A stretch of DNA of 64,000 nucleotides, from NCBI RefSeq assembly GCF_000169435.1, contig NZ_AAYB01000006.1, positions 1-64,000 on the forward strand, written 5' to 3'. The position numbers were made by a program, and so were the translations under genes. The notes under the pieces were generated by a model, which was given only the letters and a program-made list of their open reading frames with translations, was not told where the DNA came from and ran no database searches. Source of the DNA: Roseobacter sp. CCS2 (GTDB taxonomy: Bacteria > Pseudomonadota > Alphaproteobacteria > Rhodobacterales > Rhodobacteraceae). How positions within the stretch are numbered: position 1 is the stretch's first letter; the number at the start of each line of letters is the position of its first letter. Shown here one piece after another: positions 26,116 to 36,407 of the stretch.

Positions 26116-27636
26116 TTAGCGCTGCCAGATTTCAGGATTGAAGAGCGCGATAATCGCCAGCGTTTCCAACCGCCCCAGCACCATCGCAAAGGCCAAGATC
26201 ACTTTGGCCGCGTCCGGAATGCCGGAATAGGCGATGGGTGTTTCTGCAGCAACCGACGCCAGCGGACCCGTCGTAGACAACGCGGAAACGGCCAATACCA
26301 TGGCGGTTTCAAATTGCACGCCCGTCAGTGACAGCATCAACATGACGGCCGCGATGCTAAGCGCGAAAAGCATAAAGAAAACCCAAGAGATATAGGCCCC
26401 CTGCTTGCGAATACGCCGCGCATCCCGTCCGCCGCCACCCACCGACGACGGATGCAGCAACCTGTCCTGCTCGCGTTCGCCATGTCGGTAAAGCGCATAG
26501 ATCCGCAAAAGTTTCACCCCGCCTGCCGTCGTCGCCACACCGCCGCCGATCAACGCCATACCGATCAAGAACAGCCCCGGCGTGCTAAGCCCGGACCATG
26601 CAGTGGCCCCGTCCCAATAGTGCGATTCAAACCCGGTTGTCGTCAGGAACGAGGTGACGGTAAAAAGCGCACCCCAAAACGCCGACGCGATTTCTTGCGC
26701 GCTGGCAGGTTCGGCCTGATCTGCCGCCCCGATAAAATGCCGCAGGAACAGCAACATCGTGACCGTGCCGATCAGGATCAGCGCGGTAATAAACTCCGGG
26801 TCGCGCCTGAGCCCCTGATCACGTTCGCCGATCAATCCACGGCTAAAACTTAGTCGTGACAGGGCAAAGATGAAGAAGCAAAAGATCAGCAACTCGCCCC
26901 AGAACCTTGACGCTGCGAAATACAGCCCCCCGATGGCCGAAATACCCGAGGTCGACAGCGTCGACATGGCATGCATCAAGGCGATATAGGGAAATTCGCC
27001 CGCGATAACGAGGCCAATCCATAACCCACCGGTCAGCGCCACATAGATCGGTGTCAAGGTCAGGGTGTAGCGCACCAAACGCTCGGACGGGTCAGCGATC
27101 TGGGCGATCTGGGAAAATGCGCCGCTGGCCCCTTTGCCTGCATTCCCGGCGGCGCGCACTTCGAACCCCCCAAGGTTCATGGGTGCAAAGATTGACACCG
27201 CAGTGACCCAAACAAGCAAACCACCCATCCAGCCGACCAGCCCACGCCACAGGTGTTGCGATGGACTTAACCGCCCTGCTGTGTCATAAACCGTGGCCCC
27301 GGTTGTCGTGAAGCTCGAAACCATCTCGAACCAGGCATTGAGGTAGGTTGTGTTGCCCACCGCCTCGTAAAATGGCACCGCAAACATGATCGGTAGCACG
27401 CTAAAGGCGGCAAGCAGCCCCACCAGCTGACTGCGTGCAACGCTGCGGGGCGCATAGCCTGCGGTTGCCAGCGCGATCATCAGGGTCAGTACAGAAAATA
27501 GGATAAACCCGTAAAAGAACACCCGCATGGTGTTAAAGTCTTCCATGACGGCGCCATGCGCCGCTGGCACGATCATCGCAATCGCGCCCAACCCCATCAG
27601 GATCACAAAAAACGGTAGGCGGACAATCCAACCCAT
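26116..27636 (-). CDS. trkH: Potassium uptake protein TrkH
   Basis: 506-residue channel-like potassium transporter with about ten membrane helices and four pore-loop segments; the first selectivity-type loop is seen in SSFTTTGATVYD (about 108-119), others in STLSTSGISAIGG and SFLTTTGFES. It works with cytoplasmic TrkA, whose gene stop overlaps its start (TGATG). It lies between trkA and hfq in the ntr-trk-hfq-hflX run. Confidence 0.94.
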   Translation of the reverse strand: MGWIVRLPFFVILMGLGAIAMIVPAAHGAVMEDFNTMRVFFYGFILFSVLTLMIALATAGYAPRSVARSQLVGLLAAFSVLPIMFAVPFYEAVGNTTYLNAWFEMVSSFTTTGATVYDTAGRLSPSQHLWRGLVGWMGGLLVWVTAVSIFAPMNLGGFEVRAAGNAGKGASGAFSQIAQIADPSERLVRYTLTLTPIYVALTGGLWIGLVIAGEFPYIALMHAMSTLSTSGISAIGGLYFAASRFWGELLIFCFFIFALSRLSFSRGLIGERDQGLRRDPEFITALILIGTVTMLLFLRHFIGAADQAEPASAQEIASAFWGALFTVTSFLTTTGFESHYWDGATAWSGLSTPGLFLIGMALIGGGVATTAGGVKLLRIYALYRHGEREQDRLLHPSSVGGGGRDARRIRKQGAYISWVFFMLFALSIAAVMLMLSLTGVQFETAMVLAVSALSTTGPLASVAAETPIAYSGIPDAAKVILAFAMVLGRLETLAIIALFNPEIWQR

Positions 27637-29012
27637 CAGAAAAAGTCTATTGAGACCTGCAACAGGCGTTCCACTTCGGGGACATCATCCGACATCGCAA
27701 AAATCGCAATAACGTTGCCTTCTTCGATCCGTGTTTCGCCTGTGGGGCGCACGACCTTGCCTTGCTGCATAACGGCGCCGATCAACGTGCCTTCTGGGAA
27801 ATCAATATCCTTTACCCGTTGGCCTGCGATGGGTGACGTACTCAGCACCTGTGCTTCAATGACCTCCGCCTCTGCATCACCAATCGAATAGACACCCCGC
27901 ACACGGCCATGGCGGATGTGACGCAGGATTGAGCTGACCGTGGTTGCACGCGGGTTGATGTAGGCGTCGATATCCAGCGGCCCCATAAGCGGGATCAGCG
28001 TGGGGTCATTGACCAGTGAAATCGCCATGGCGCAGCCCATTTCCTTGGCGCGCACTGCGGCCAAGAGGTTTGTTTTATCATCGTCCGTAACGGCCAAAAC
28101 CGCATCCGCTGTGGCGATATTTGCTTCTTCCAGCAGGGCACTGTCCAGGCCATCGCCGTTCAAAACGATCGTGCGGTCCAACGCATCGGCCGCCTTTTCT
28201 GCACATTCACGGCGGCTTTCAATCATCTTGACGCGCACACGCTCCGTCCGCGCCTCTAGCGCTTGTGCCACACCCAGACCAACATTTCCCCCGCCAATAA
28301 TGACAATACGCTCTTGTTTTGATTGCGTTTTTCCGAAAATCTCTAACGTCCGCGTCATATCTTCGGTATCAGTGAAAACGTAACATTCATCATGCGGGAA
28401 AATCTGATCGCCAGAGGATGGCACAAACAACGCCCCCTCGCGGCGGATGCCCACCACCACGGCGCGAAGCGTCGAAAACAGATCGGTCAACTGGCGCAGC
28501 GGCGTGTTGATGACAGGGCAATCTTCATCAATCGTGATACCCAAAAGCTGCGCGCGACCTTCAAGAAAGCTTTCGGTGTCAAAGGCTGCGGGGGCCGCAA
28601 GTCGCTGCAATGCCGCCTCTGCCACCTCTTTTTCGGGCGAGATAACAACGTCAATCGGCAGGTGATTGCGCCGATACAGATCTGCATAGGCCGGATCAAG
28701 ATAGTTTTGCGCACGCAGACGCGCAATCTTGCGCTGTACCGAAAACACCGAATGCGCCACCTGACAGGTGACCATGTTTACCTCATCCGAATAGGTCGCA
28801 GCGATCACCATATCGGCGTCAGAGGCACCTGCCCGGTCCAAAACATCAGGATAGCTGGCATTGCCTGCGATCCCTTGAACATCAAGCGTATCTGTGGCCC
28901 GGCGCACCAGTTCGGGATTGTTGTCAACGACAGTGACATCGTTGTTTTCACCCGACAAATGCCGGGCGATCTGCCAACCAACCTGCCCCGCGCCGCAGAT
29001 GATCACTTTCAT
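27636..29012 (-). CDS. trkA: Trk system potassium uptake protein TrkA
   Basis: 458-residue cytoplasmic regulator of TrkH, built of two RCK halves: each has a Rossmann NAD(H)-binding fold (MKVIICGAGQVGWQIA at 1-16 and IVIIGGGNVGLGVAQ near 234) followed by a TrkA_C domain. Start overlaps the ntrX stop by 4 bases, so expression is tied to the ntr cluster. Confidence 0.96.
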   Translation of the reverse strand: MKVIICGAGQVGWQIARHLSGENNDVTVVDNNPELVRRATDTLDVQGIAGNASYPDVLDRAGASDADMVIAATYSDEVNMVTCQVAHSVFSVQRKIARLRAQNYLDPAYADLYRRNHLPIDVVISPEKEVAEAALQRLAAPAAFDTESFLEGRAQLLGITIDEDCPVINTPLRQLTDLFSTLRAVVVGIRREGALFVPSSGDQIFPHDECYVFTDTEDMTRTLEIFGKTQSKQERIVIIGGGNVGLGVAQALEARTERVRVKMIESRRECAEKAADALDRTIVLNGDGLDSALLEEANIATADAVLAVTDDDKTNLLAAVRAKEMGCAMAISLVNDPTLIPLMGPLDIDAYINPRATTVSSILRHIRHGRVRGVYSIGDAEAEVIEAQVLSTSPIAGQRVKDIDFPEGTLIGAVMQQGKVVRPTGETRIEEGNVIAIFAMSDDVPEVERLLQVSIDFF

Positions 29013-30412
29013 ACGTCGTCACCTTCGACATAGGCCACCCGGCCCCCGGCCTTGTTGGTTGTGACAACGCCCAGCGATTTGAGTTTGCGGTGCAACGCTG
29101 ATCGTTCCATGCCCACAAAAGCTGCCGTGCGGCTGATGTTGCCGCCAAACCGGTTAATCTGGGTCAGCAGATATTCGCGTTCAAACAACTCGCGCGCCTC
29201 ACGCAATGGCAAGGTGGCCAGCCCACCAGCCAGAACGATACGGCCTTCTTCGCCGCCACCTTCTTCACTGTTCGGCAGTTCCTTGGCGCTAATGTCACCG
29301 GTGTTTTCGCCAAGGATAAGAACGCGTTCGACGACGTTCTTCAACTGGCGCACGTTTCCAGGCCACAGCATGGTTTGCAGCAGCGCGCGCGCGTCTTCGG
29401 CCAGTTTGCGCAAAGGCAACCCCTGCGCCTTGTTGCAGGTTTCAATGAAATGTTCGGCCAGCAGTGGAATATCCTCGCGACGTTCCTCCAGCGATGGCAC
29501 CGCGATTGGGACAACATTCAAACGATGGTACAGTTCTTCCCGAAATGTTCCCGTTTCAATAGCTATGTTCAGATCGCGGTTGGTGCTGGAAATCACCCGC
29601 AGATCAACCTGCACCTTGTCGCTGCCTCCAACGCGCTGAAAGCGCTGTTCCACCAAAACACGCAGGATTTTGGATTGAGTCCCAAGCGGCATATCTGCGA
29701 TTTCGTCAAAATAGACTACACCGCCGTTTGCTTCTTCCAGCAGGCCCTGCTCAACACCGCGTCCGCTGTCCTCGCGACCAAACAGCACCTCTTCCATGCG
29801 TTCAGGTTCAATCGAGGCAGAGTTGACGACAACAAATGGCGCAGAGGCACGGTTTGAATTGGCGTGGATGTAGCGCGCTGCAATTTCTTTCCCGGCACCG
29901 GCAGGGCCGGTCAGCATGACCCGGCCATTGGATTTCGTCACCTTATCAAGTTGCGATTTCAGCGTGCGGAATGCGGCGCTGTCGCCCAGCATTTCGGCGG
30001 TGTGGCTTTCACCGCGTTTCAGTTCCACGTTCTCGCGGCGAAGGCGCGATGTTTCCATGGCACGGCGAATGACCACCAATAACTGGTCAATATTAAAGGG
30101 TTTTTCGATAAAATCGTAAGCGCCTTGTTTGATCGCCGCGACTGCAATCTCGATATTGCCATGACCCGAAATAATGACAATCGGCACATCCGGATGGTCG
30201 CGCTTGACGGATTTGAGAATATCAATCCCGTCCATATTGCTGTCTTTGAGCCAGATATCGAGGATCATAAGCGCAGGCTGTTCAGCCGCGATCTGGGCCA
30301 TACATTCGTCAGATGTTCCGGCAAGCCGGGTGGTGTATCCTTCATCAATCAGGATTTCCGAGATCAGTTCACGGATATCACGTTCATCGTCTGTAATTAA
30401 AATATCGCCCAT
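29009..30412 (-). CDS. ntrX: Nitrogen-related response regulator NtrX
   Basis: 467-residue response regulator of the NtrYX system. Receiver domain with acidic D8/D9 and phospho-acceptor D52; AAA+ domain (about 140-370) with Walker A GPAGAGKE at 169-176 and Walker B VVYFDE near 232; C-terminal Fis-type helix-turn-helix (SRTAAFVGMERSALHRKL). The sigma54-contacting GAFTGA loop is absent: the region reads FGREDSGRGVEQ (211-222), as known for NtrX of other alphaproteobacteria. The start is 9 bases after ntrY. Confidence 0.94.
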   Translation of the reverse strand: MGDILITDDERDIRELISEILIDEGYTTRLAGTSDECMAQIAAEQPALMILDIWLKDSNMDGIDILKSVKRDHPDVPIVIISGHGNIEIAVAAIKQGAYDFIEKPFNIDQLLVVIRRAMETSRLRRENVELKRGESHTAEMLGDSAAFRTLKSQLDKVTKSNGRVMLTGPAGAGKEIAARYIHANSNRASAPFVVVNSASIEPERMEEVLFGREDSGRGVEQGLLEEANGGVVYFDEIADMPLGTQSKILRVLVEQRFQRVGGSDKVQVDLRVISSTNRDLNIAIETGTFREELYHRLNVVPIAVPSLEERREDIPLLAEHFIETCNKAQGLPLRKLAEDARALLQTMLWPGNVRQLKNVVERVLILGENTGDISAKELPNSEEGGGEEGRIVLAGGLATLPLREARELFEREYLLTQINRFGGNISRTAAFVGMERSALHRKLKSLGVVTTNKAGGRVAYVEGDDV

Positions 30413-30421
30413 GGGTTTACC

Positions 30422-32644
30422 TCATGCTGGAATTTTTGGGGCCCGCGCAGATTGCGCAGCGGCGGGTAGTTGAATGATGGCGCAGGCCCCGGCGTGGTCG
30501 TGGCCTGCAAAAGGGTCGGCATCGGTCAGGGTCAGTGTGCCACCGTGTTCTTCGATGATCTTCTTGACGATAGGCAGGCCAAGGCCCGTCCCCTCGCCCC
30601 GTGTCGTCACATAGGGTTCAAACAGGCGCGCACGGTCTTGCGGCAGGCCGATCCCGTTGTCCGCGATTTTGATGGTGACGTTGTTGTTGTCGTAAGACAT
30701 GCGCAACTGGATCTCGGGGCGATAACTGTCGGGCGCGTGACGCTGAACATAGGTCTCGGTCGCCTCGCCTGCGTTTTTCAGCAGGTTGGTCAGCGCCTGC
30801 CCGATCATTGTATCATCCATATCCACCAGCACGGCCTCTTCTGGAATGCTGGCTGCAAAATGCACATCCGGTTGTCCCGCCATCTGGAGCGATAGCGCGT
30901 CATGTACAAGTTGGGTCATGTCGTTCAGGTGCAGTTCAGGTTCTGGCATCCGCGCAAATTTTGAAAATTCATCGACAATGCGCCGTAGATCGTTGGTTTG
31001 CCGGACAATCACATCGGTCATCTGTTCCAGCTTATCGGCATCAAGACCCACTTGTTTATGAAACTTGCGATTGATCCGTTCAGCCGAAAGTTGGATCGGT
31101 GTCAGCGGGTTCTTGATCTCGTGCGCGATCCGGCGGGCCACGTCGCCCCACGCGGCCAGACGCTGCGCGCTGACAAGATCGGTCACATCATCAAAGGCCA
31201 CAACGTAGCCTTCAAGCGTGCCATCATTATTACGGCGTTGGGCCATGCGCACCAGCAGGCTTTCTTGCTGTCCTTTGCGGATCAGGTTGATCTGTTCCTG
31301 AACACTTTCCGTTTCGGTTTCGCAGACCTGCGCGAACAGATCAGCAAACTCCGGGATCGCGACCGCGATTGCGGTTTCTTGGGGGTCATCACTGACGGTC
31401 AGCAGACGCCGGGCCGAGGGGTTCACGAATGTGACGCGCCCCAGTGGATCCAACCCCACCACGCCGGATGTGACCGAACTGAGCACACTATCAAACAATC
31501 GCCCGCGCCGTTCGGTCCGTTGGTTGGTTTCAATCAGTTGGTCGCGTTGCCCCTTCAGGCGGCTGGTCATTTGGTTAAAGTAGTGACCCAGTTGCGAAAT
31601 CTCGTCATCGCCATCATCCTCGATCACGCGCACATCAAGATCACCCGACCCGACGCGCTGGGACGCAGACACCAACCGCCCCACAGGGCGCGACAGACGC
31701 TCTGCAAACCACAGCCCACCCCAGATCGCACCAAGGATCAGGACCACCGCAAACCCCATGTAAAGCAGACCAAACTGAAACAAGAGCTGGCCACGTTCGT
31801 TTTGTAATTCCTCGTATTGCGCGACGGTTTCGGTTGTGTCGTCCAGCAGCGACAGCACATTGCCATCGACAGGACGGGTCACATAAAGATAGCGATCACG
31901 AAAAGCAGTCAGCGGGATCAGCGCCCGGAATTCGTTGTTTGCAAAATCTTGGATAATTGCAAGGCCGGCCTCGTCCGCGCGGACGAAATCCTGCGCAGAC
32001 GGGCGCTCATAGCCAAATTCATAGGACCGCGCCCCGCGTGCGGTAATCGTACCAAGCCCATCAATAACAAAAGCCTCGGTCAACCCGCGCTCTACCTGCG
32101 CCTGCACATCACCCAAGGCGCGGCGGACTTCGCCATCGTCCATGAAAAGGTTCGCCTGCCGTTCCCGGTTCAGATAGGCGGCCAGTCCACGCCCATCGCG
32201 GGTCAACTCTTGGCGGTGTTCTTCCTCGTAGGCCTGCGCGGTGGTCAATGACGTGCGCAAGACATTGCCGACCGGTTCGGAAAACAAGCCGTCTAATGCG
32301 ATGGAAATCAATGTCACAGAAAAGACGGCCACCAAAACGATAGGCACAAGTGCGGATAAAGCGAAAACACCGGTCAGCCGCAAACTAAGCTGCGATCCCG
32401 CCGACTTGGCCCGGCGTGCCGACACCATCCGCGCGACCTGCCGCATCACAAGGGCCGCGACAATCAAGACGTAGATAAGATCAAGCAACAAAACCGCGCG
32501 TAATGAATTCGAAGACGCGCCGCGGTCCAGCGGGCCGACGATGATATAGGTCAGCAAGGCAAGGACAGGTGCGGCGACAACCAACCCCATCGTAAACGCG
32601 CTTTGCACATGCCGCTGGCGGAACCAGCGGTTTAGTCGCGTCAT
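30422..32644 (-). CDS. ntrY: Nitrogen-related sensor kinase NtrY
   Basis: Membrane sensor kinase partner of NtrX. N-terminal membrane helices flank a periplasmic domain (DUF4118-like CACHE-type insert between about 150 and 290), then HAMP (ERLSRPVGRLVSASQRV), PAS, HisKA with [15 protein letters not shown] and HATPase_c ending GTGLGLPIVKKIIEEHGG. I place the start at MTRLNRW (ATG 32644), which puts the first helix close to the N terminus; the frame is open to 32719 and the true start is unsettled. Confidence 0.92.
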   Translation of the reverse strand: MTRLNRWFRQRHVQSAFTMGLVVAAPVLALLTYIIVGPLDRGASSNSLRAVLLLDLIYVLIVAALVMRQVARMVSARRAKSAGSQLSLRLTGVFALSALVPIVLVAVFSVTLISIALDGLFSEPVGNVLRTSLTTAQAYEEEHRQELTRDGRGLAAYLNRERQANLFMDDGEVRRALGDVQAQVERGLTEAFVIDGLGTITARGARSYEFGYERPSAQDFVRADEAGLAIIQDFANNEFRALIPLTAFRDRYLYVTRPVDGNVLSLLDDTTETVAQYEELQNERGQLLFQFGLLYMGFAVVLILGAIWGGLWFAERLSRPVGRLVSASQRVGSGDLDVRVIEDDGDDEISQLGHYFNQMTSRLKGQRDQLIETNQRTERRGRLFDSVLSSVTSGVVGLDPLGRVTFVNPSARRLLTVSDDPQETAIAVAIPEFADLFAQVCETETESVQEQINLIRKGQQESLLVRMAQRRNNDGTLEGYVVAFDDVTDLVSAQRLAAWGDVARRIAHEIKNPLTPIQLSAERINRKFHKQVGLDADKLEQMTDVIVRQTNDLRRIVDEFSKFARMPEPELHLNDMTQLVHDALSLQMAGQPDVHFAASIPEEAVLVDMDDTMIGQALTNLLKNAGEATETYVQRHAPDSYRPEIQLRMSYDNNNVTIKIADNGIGLPQDRARLFEPYVTTRGEGTGLGLPIVKKIIEEHGGTLTLTDADPFAGHDHAGACAIIQLPAAAQSARAPKIPA

Positions 32645-32774
32645 ATTCAAGCCCAGAAGGGTACGCCTCACGCGCAAAGCCCTGTCATTGAGGTGAGGTC
32701 GCCCCCACGGTACCGCCAAATGCTGTGGTCTTTCTGATACGCTGACGTAACAGTGCCACGGTTCTGTTGCGGTT

Positions 32775-34148
32775 TTACATCAACTTGCGGCGCCGTGTCA
32801 CGCGGATATCGAGGTCAGTGATCTTCTTGCGCAATGTATTGCGGTTTATTCCAAGTAAATCAGCGCATTTTGCCTGATTTCCCCCGGTCGCATCCAGCGC
32901 AATCTCGATCAAAGGGGCCTCAACCTCCTTGAGGATTCGGTTGTAAAGGCCCGGCGGCGGCAAAACACCCCCGTGCAAATCAAAATAGCGGCGCAGATGT
33001 TTGCCCACACTCGCGCTCAATTTGTCGCCCTCACCACCCGAGCGCAGCGGTTCGATGGCAGGCTGGTTGCCCAGCACCATCTCAACCTCGGCGCGGGTGA
33101 TTTCTTCGGCAGCAGCCGTAAAGACCAAACGGCGGACGGCATTTTCCAACTGACGCACATTTCCCGGCCAGCTATAGGCGCGTACCAGATCAATCGCGGC
33201 ATCGCCAAAGCGCCGCAAAGGCGCGCCATCACGTTCGGCGCGCGCAAGAAAGTGTTCGGCCAACAGCGGGATGTCGTCCACACGTTCACGCAACGACGGC
33301 ACGTCAACCGTAACACCACCAAGGCGATAAAACAGGTCTTCGCGGAATTGCCCGTCTTCCATCCGTGCCATCAGGTCTGATTGTGATGTTGCCATGATCC
33401 GGGGGGCATTGTCGCCCAAACTGTCCAGCATCCGCACAATGCGCGCCTGCGCTTGTTCCGATAAATCGCTGACCTCATCAAACAGGATGGATCCACCCTT
33501 GGCCCGGCTTAGCACGGTTGAAGGGCCATCCATACCTTCCAAATCGGATGCAGAAACGACGACAAATGGCAGACTGCGTCTGTCAGAGAAATCATGCACA
33601 GCACGCGCAATCAGGGATTTTCCCGTCCCGCTTTCACCCGTGATCAACACAGGCAGTTGCGTATTCATGACCCGTGCCACAAGGCGGTACAGGTTCTGCA
33701 TCACGGGTGTACGGCCTACCAAGGGCAGATCACCCCCCTGCTCTGTCGCTGTCACATCAGGTGTGCGTGTTACCGGCGCGCGGCGTTTGACCTCAAGCGC
33801 GCGGGCGGCGCGTTTCATCAGGTCAGGCAGATCAAACGGTTTGGGCAGGTAATCATAGGCGTCCGCTTCCGCGGCCTGAATGGCCGTCATGATGGTGTTC
33901 TGCGCCGAAATCACGATCACAGGCATGCCCGGGCGTGCCTCTGCAATCTTGGGCAGCTGATCAAGCCCATTCCCGTCTGGCATCACCACATCGGAAATCA
34001 CCAGATCGCCTTTGCCTTCATCAACCCAACGCATCAGGGTCACAATGGACGACGTCGCATGCACCTTGCAGCCCGCGCGGGTCAGCGCCTGGGTCAACAC
34101 CGTGCGAATTGTCCGGTCGTCATCAGCGACAAGTACTGTCCCGTCCAT
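32775..34148 (-). CDS. ntrC: Nitrogen regulator NtrC lacking the GAFTGA loop
   Basis: 457-residue response regulator of nitrogen assimilation. Receiver domain with D10/D11 and phospho-acceptor D53; AAA+ domain with Walker A GESGTGKS at 171-178 and Walker B ILFDE at 221-225; C-terminal Fis-type HTH ([21 protein letters not shown]). The stretch 200-218 between them is short and has no GAFTGA motif, so it should not activate sigma54 polymerase in the usual way. Rhodobacter capsulatus NtrC is the known precedent, acting with sigma70 polymerase. Confidence 0.94.
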   Translation of the reverse strand: MDGTVLVADDDRTIRTVLTQALTRAGCKVHATSSIVTLMRWVDEGKGDLVISDVVMPDGNGLDQLPKIAEARPGMPVIVISAQNTIMTAIQAAEADAYDYLPKPFDLPDLMKRAARALEVKRRAPVTRTPDVTATEQGGDLPLVGRTPVMQNLYRLVARVMNTQLPVLITGESGTGKSLIARAVHDFSDRRSLPFVVVSASDLEGMDGPSTVLSRAKGGSILFDEVSDLSEQAQARIVRMLDSLGDNAPRIMATSQSDLMARMEDGQFREDLFYRLGGVTVDVPSLRERVDDIPLLAEHFLARAERDGAPLRRFGDAAIDLVRAYSWPGNVRQLENAVRRLVFTAAAEEITRAEVEMVLGNQPAIEPLRSGGEGDKLSASVGKHLRRYFDLHGGVLPPPGLYNRILKEVEAPLIEIALDATGGNQAKCADLLGINRNTLRKKITDLDIRVTRRRKLM

Positions 34149-35224
34149 CAGTCTTCTCCTGTTTCATAGTCTTTTGGCACGACCGGCAATGAAAGCCGGA
34201 ACACCGTGCGCCCCGGCACGCTGTCCACCGATATCCAGCCGCCAGCGTCGCCAATCAATTTCGATACCAAGGCCAGGCCAAGGCCGGTGCCATTTTCCTT
34301 GCCAGAGACGAAGGGTTCAAAAATATCGTCTGCAATTTCGCGCGGCAAACCGGGGCCGTCGTCGATAATTTCGACCTGCAAAGGCAGGCGGGCTTGTGTG
34401 CCGTCGGACCGGTGCACGCGCAGGGCTGTATCATAAAACGTGCGCAGCCGGATTGAGCCTGCCTCTTCGCTGGCCTCTGATGCATTCTTCAACAAATTCA
34501 GAAAGACCTGCAAAAGCTGATCACCATCCGCCAGCGTTTGTGGCAAAGAGGGATCATATTCTTCTACAAACAGCATATGCGCGCCAAAGCCAACGGCGGC
34601 GGATTGTCGGGCCCGATCCAGCACATCGTGGATGTTCACAGGTTTGAGAATAGGTTTGCGCAGGTTGCCAAACTGTTCGACCTGTTCAAGCAGTTTTACA
34701 ATGCGGCGGCTTTCCTCGACGATCAGATCGGTCATTTCCTGATCTTCAGGGGTCAGGCCCATCGACAGCAGTTGCGCCGCCCCCGTGATCCCCGCCAGCG
34801 GGTTCTTGATCTCATGGGCGAGCATTTCAGCCATGCCAATCGCTGACTTGGCCGCCTTGCCGGATGAATGGTTCTGATTGATCCGACTGGCAATTTCGCG
34901 CGGACTGATCATGACAATCATTGTGTCACCGCTGCCTTGTAACGGTGCGAATTGCAGGTTGCACAGCATTGGCGCGCGTTCACCGCTGCCCACATCGACG
35001 TCATTGACAAAAAGCGAGGTGCGGTTTTCGCGAGCCCGCGTAAAGGGGGCCTCCAGCGGTGCGTCGATCATGACCTTTTCCCACAGCTTTTCGCCAACCA
35101 AGGATTTGGCCGACATATTGAGAAAACTCTCAGCGGCGGGGTTGCTCATCGTAATCATGTCGTCGCCGTCCAGCATCAAGGATGGCACCGGCAGAGACGA
35201 CCATAGCGCTTGTCCCAAAATCAT
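34148..35224 (-). CDS. ntrB: Nitrogen regulation sensor kinase NtrB
   Basis: Soluble histidine kinase/phosphatase controlling NtrC in response to PII. The 358-residue protein has an N-terminal PAS domain (about 1-115), HisKA with H137 in [14 protein letters not shown] and HATPase_c ending [20 protein letters not shown]. The stop overlaps the ntrC start by one base. It follows dusB with a 4-base overlap, the order found across alphaproteobacteria (nifR3-ntrB-ntrC). Confidence 0.96.
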   Translation of the reverse strand: MILGQALWSSLPVPSLMLDGDDMITMSNPAAESFLNMSAKSLVGEKLWEKVMIDAPLEAPFTRARENRTSLFVNDVDVGSGERAPMLCNLQFAPLQGSGDTMIVMISPREIASRINQNHSSGKAAKSAIGMAEMLAHEIKNPLAGITGAAQLLSMGLTPEDQEMTDLIVEESRRIVKLLEQVEQFGNLRKPILKPVNIHDVLDRARQSAAVGFGAHMLFVEEYDPSLPQTLADGDQLLQVFLNLLKNASEASEEAGSIRLRTFYDTALRVHRSDGTQARLPLQVEIIDDGPGLPREIADDIFEPFVSGKENGTGLGLALVSKLIGDAGGWISVDSVPGRTVFRLSLPVVPKDYETGED

Positions 35225-36222
35225 GCAGCCACCTGCATGTTCAAAGCTTCGGGCAAATCATGCAGCACGTCGGCTGGGTTCGCGTGGGTCAAGATCGCTT
35301 TGCGCAATGCGGGCGCAGTGCCAGCATCATCCATGTACCACCCCAGATGCTTGCGCGAAACTTTGCGCCCCAATGCATCACCGTAGAAAGACAACATTGC
35401 CTCGTAGTGCTTGCAAACCACCTCAATCAACGCGTGCCCTTGTGGGATTTGCGGTTGCGGCGTGCCATGCAGTGCGGCAGCGACCTGCGCCAATACCCAA
35501 GGTCGCCCTTGCGCACCACGCCCGATCATCACACCATCCGCACCTGAAAGGCGCAGCGCGTTGCGTGCGGTGCCCGCATCCACGATATCGCCATTGGCGA
35601 TGACCGGGATCGATACAGCCTCTTTGATCTTATGAATGGCGGCCCAATCGGCGGCACCTTTGTAAAACTGACACCGCGTGCGCCCGTGGATGGTGACCAG
35701 TCTGATCCCCGCATCTTCGGCCCGTTTTGCCACATTGGCTGCGTTCAGACTATCGTCATCCCAGCCCAGCCGTGTTTTCAGCGTCACGGGGACATCAACC
35801 GCGTTCACCACCGCCTCCATCAGACGAAGCGCATGATCCGGCGTGCGCAGCAACGCAGAACCGGAATAGCCGTTGGTCACCTTTTTGGCGGGGCATCCCA
35901 TGTTGATATCAATGATTGCCGCGCCGTTGCCTGCGGCCATCCGTGCGGCCTCGGCCATCCAATACGTTTCGCGCCCTGCAATCTGCACGGCGGTGCCCGC
36001 TTGATCATAGCCCAACTCTGCACGTTCACGCACGCCCGGTTTGGCTTGCACCATTTCCTGACTGGCCACCATTTCACTGACCACCCAGCCTGCGCCAAAA
36101 GACGCAACCAACTGCCGAAACGGCAGGTCGGTGATACCCGCCAACGGCGCAAGTGCGACCGGCGGGGTCAGCGTCACGGTATCAAGAACCAGAGATTCGG
36201 TCGGTGCCAAAGGAATAATCAT
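35221..36222 (-). CDS. dusB: tRNA-dihydrouridine synthase DusB (NifR3)
   Basis: FMN-dependent enzyme reducing uridine to dihydrouridine in tRNA. The 333-residue TIM-barrel protein shows [13 protein letters not shown] (about 22-34), [11 protein letters not shown] with the catalytic Cys, [17 protein letters not shown] and ANGDIVD. The C-terminal helical domain follows. It starts the minus-strand ntr cluster and is divergent from ispDF, with a 185-base shared promoter region. Confidence 0.96.
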   Translation of the reverse strand: MIIPLAPTESLVLDTVTLTPPVALAPLAGITDLPFRQLVASFGAGWVVSEMVASQEMVQAKPGVRERAELGYDQAGTAVQIAGRETYWMAEAARMAAGNGAAIIDINMGCPAKKVTNGYSGSALLRTPDHALRLMEAVVNAVDVPVTLKTRLGWDDDSLNAANVAKRAEDAGIRLVTIHGRTRCQFYKGAADWAAIHKIKEAVSIPVIANGDIVDAGTARNALRLSGADGVMIGRGAQGRPWVLAQVAAALHGTPQPQIPQGHALIEVVCKHYEAMLSFYGDALGRKVSRKHLGWYMDDAGTAPALRKAILTHANPADVLHDLPEALNMQVAA

Positions 36223-36407
36223 TCGCTTATCTGTTGCGCGTTGCGCTTGGTTTATGGCTAATCCTGTGTTTTCTCAACGAAATGTAGGGGCGTTATTCCC
36301 GATTAATTGGCAACTGCCTATTTATTGTGCATTTCGCCCGGAAAACTGACGAATTGCATCGCGCAGGTCGGCACCCTAAACCTGTGCTGAACAATGATGG
36401 AATAGAG

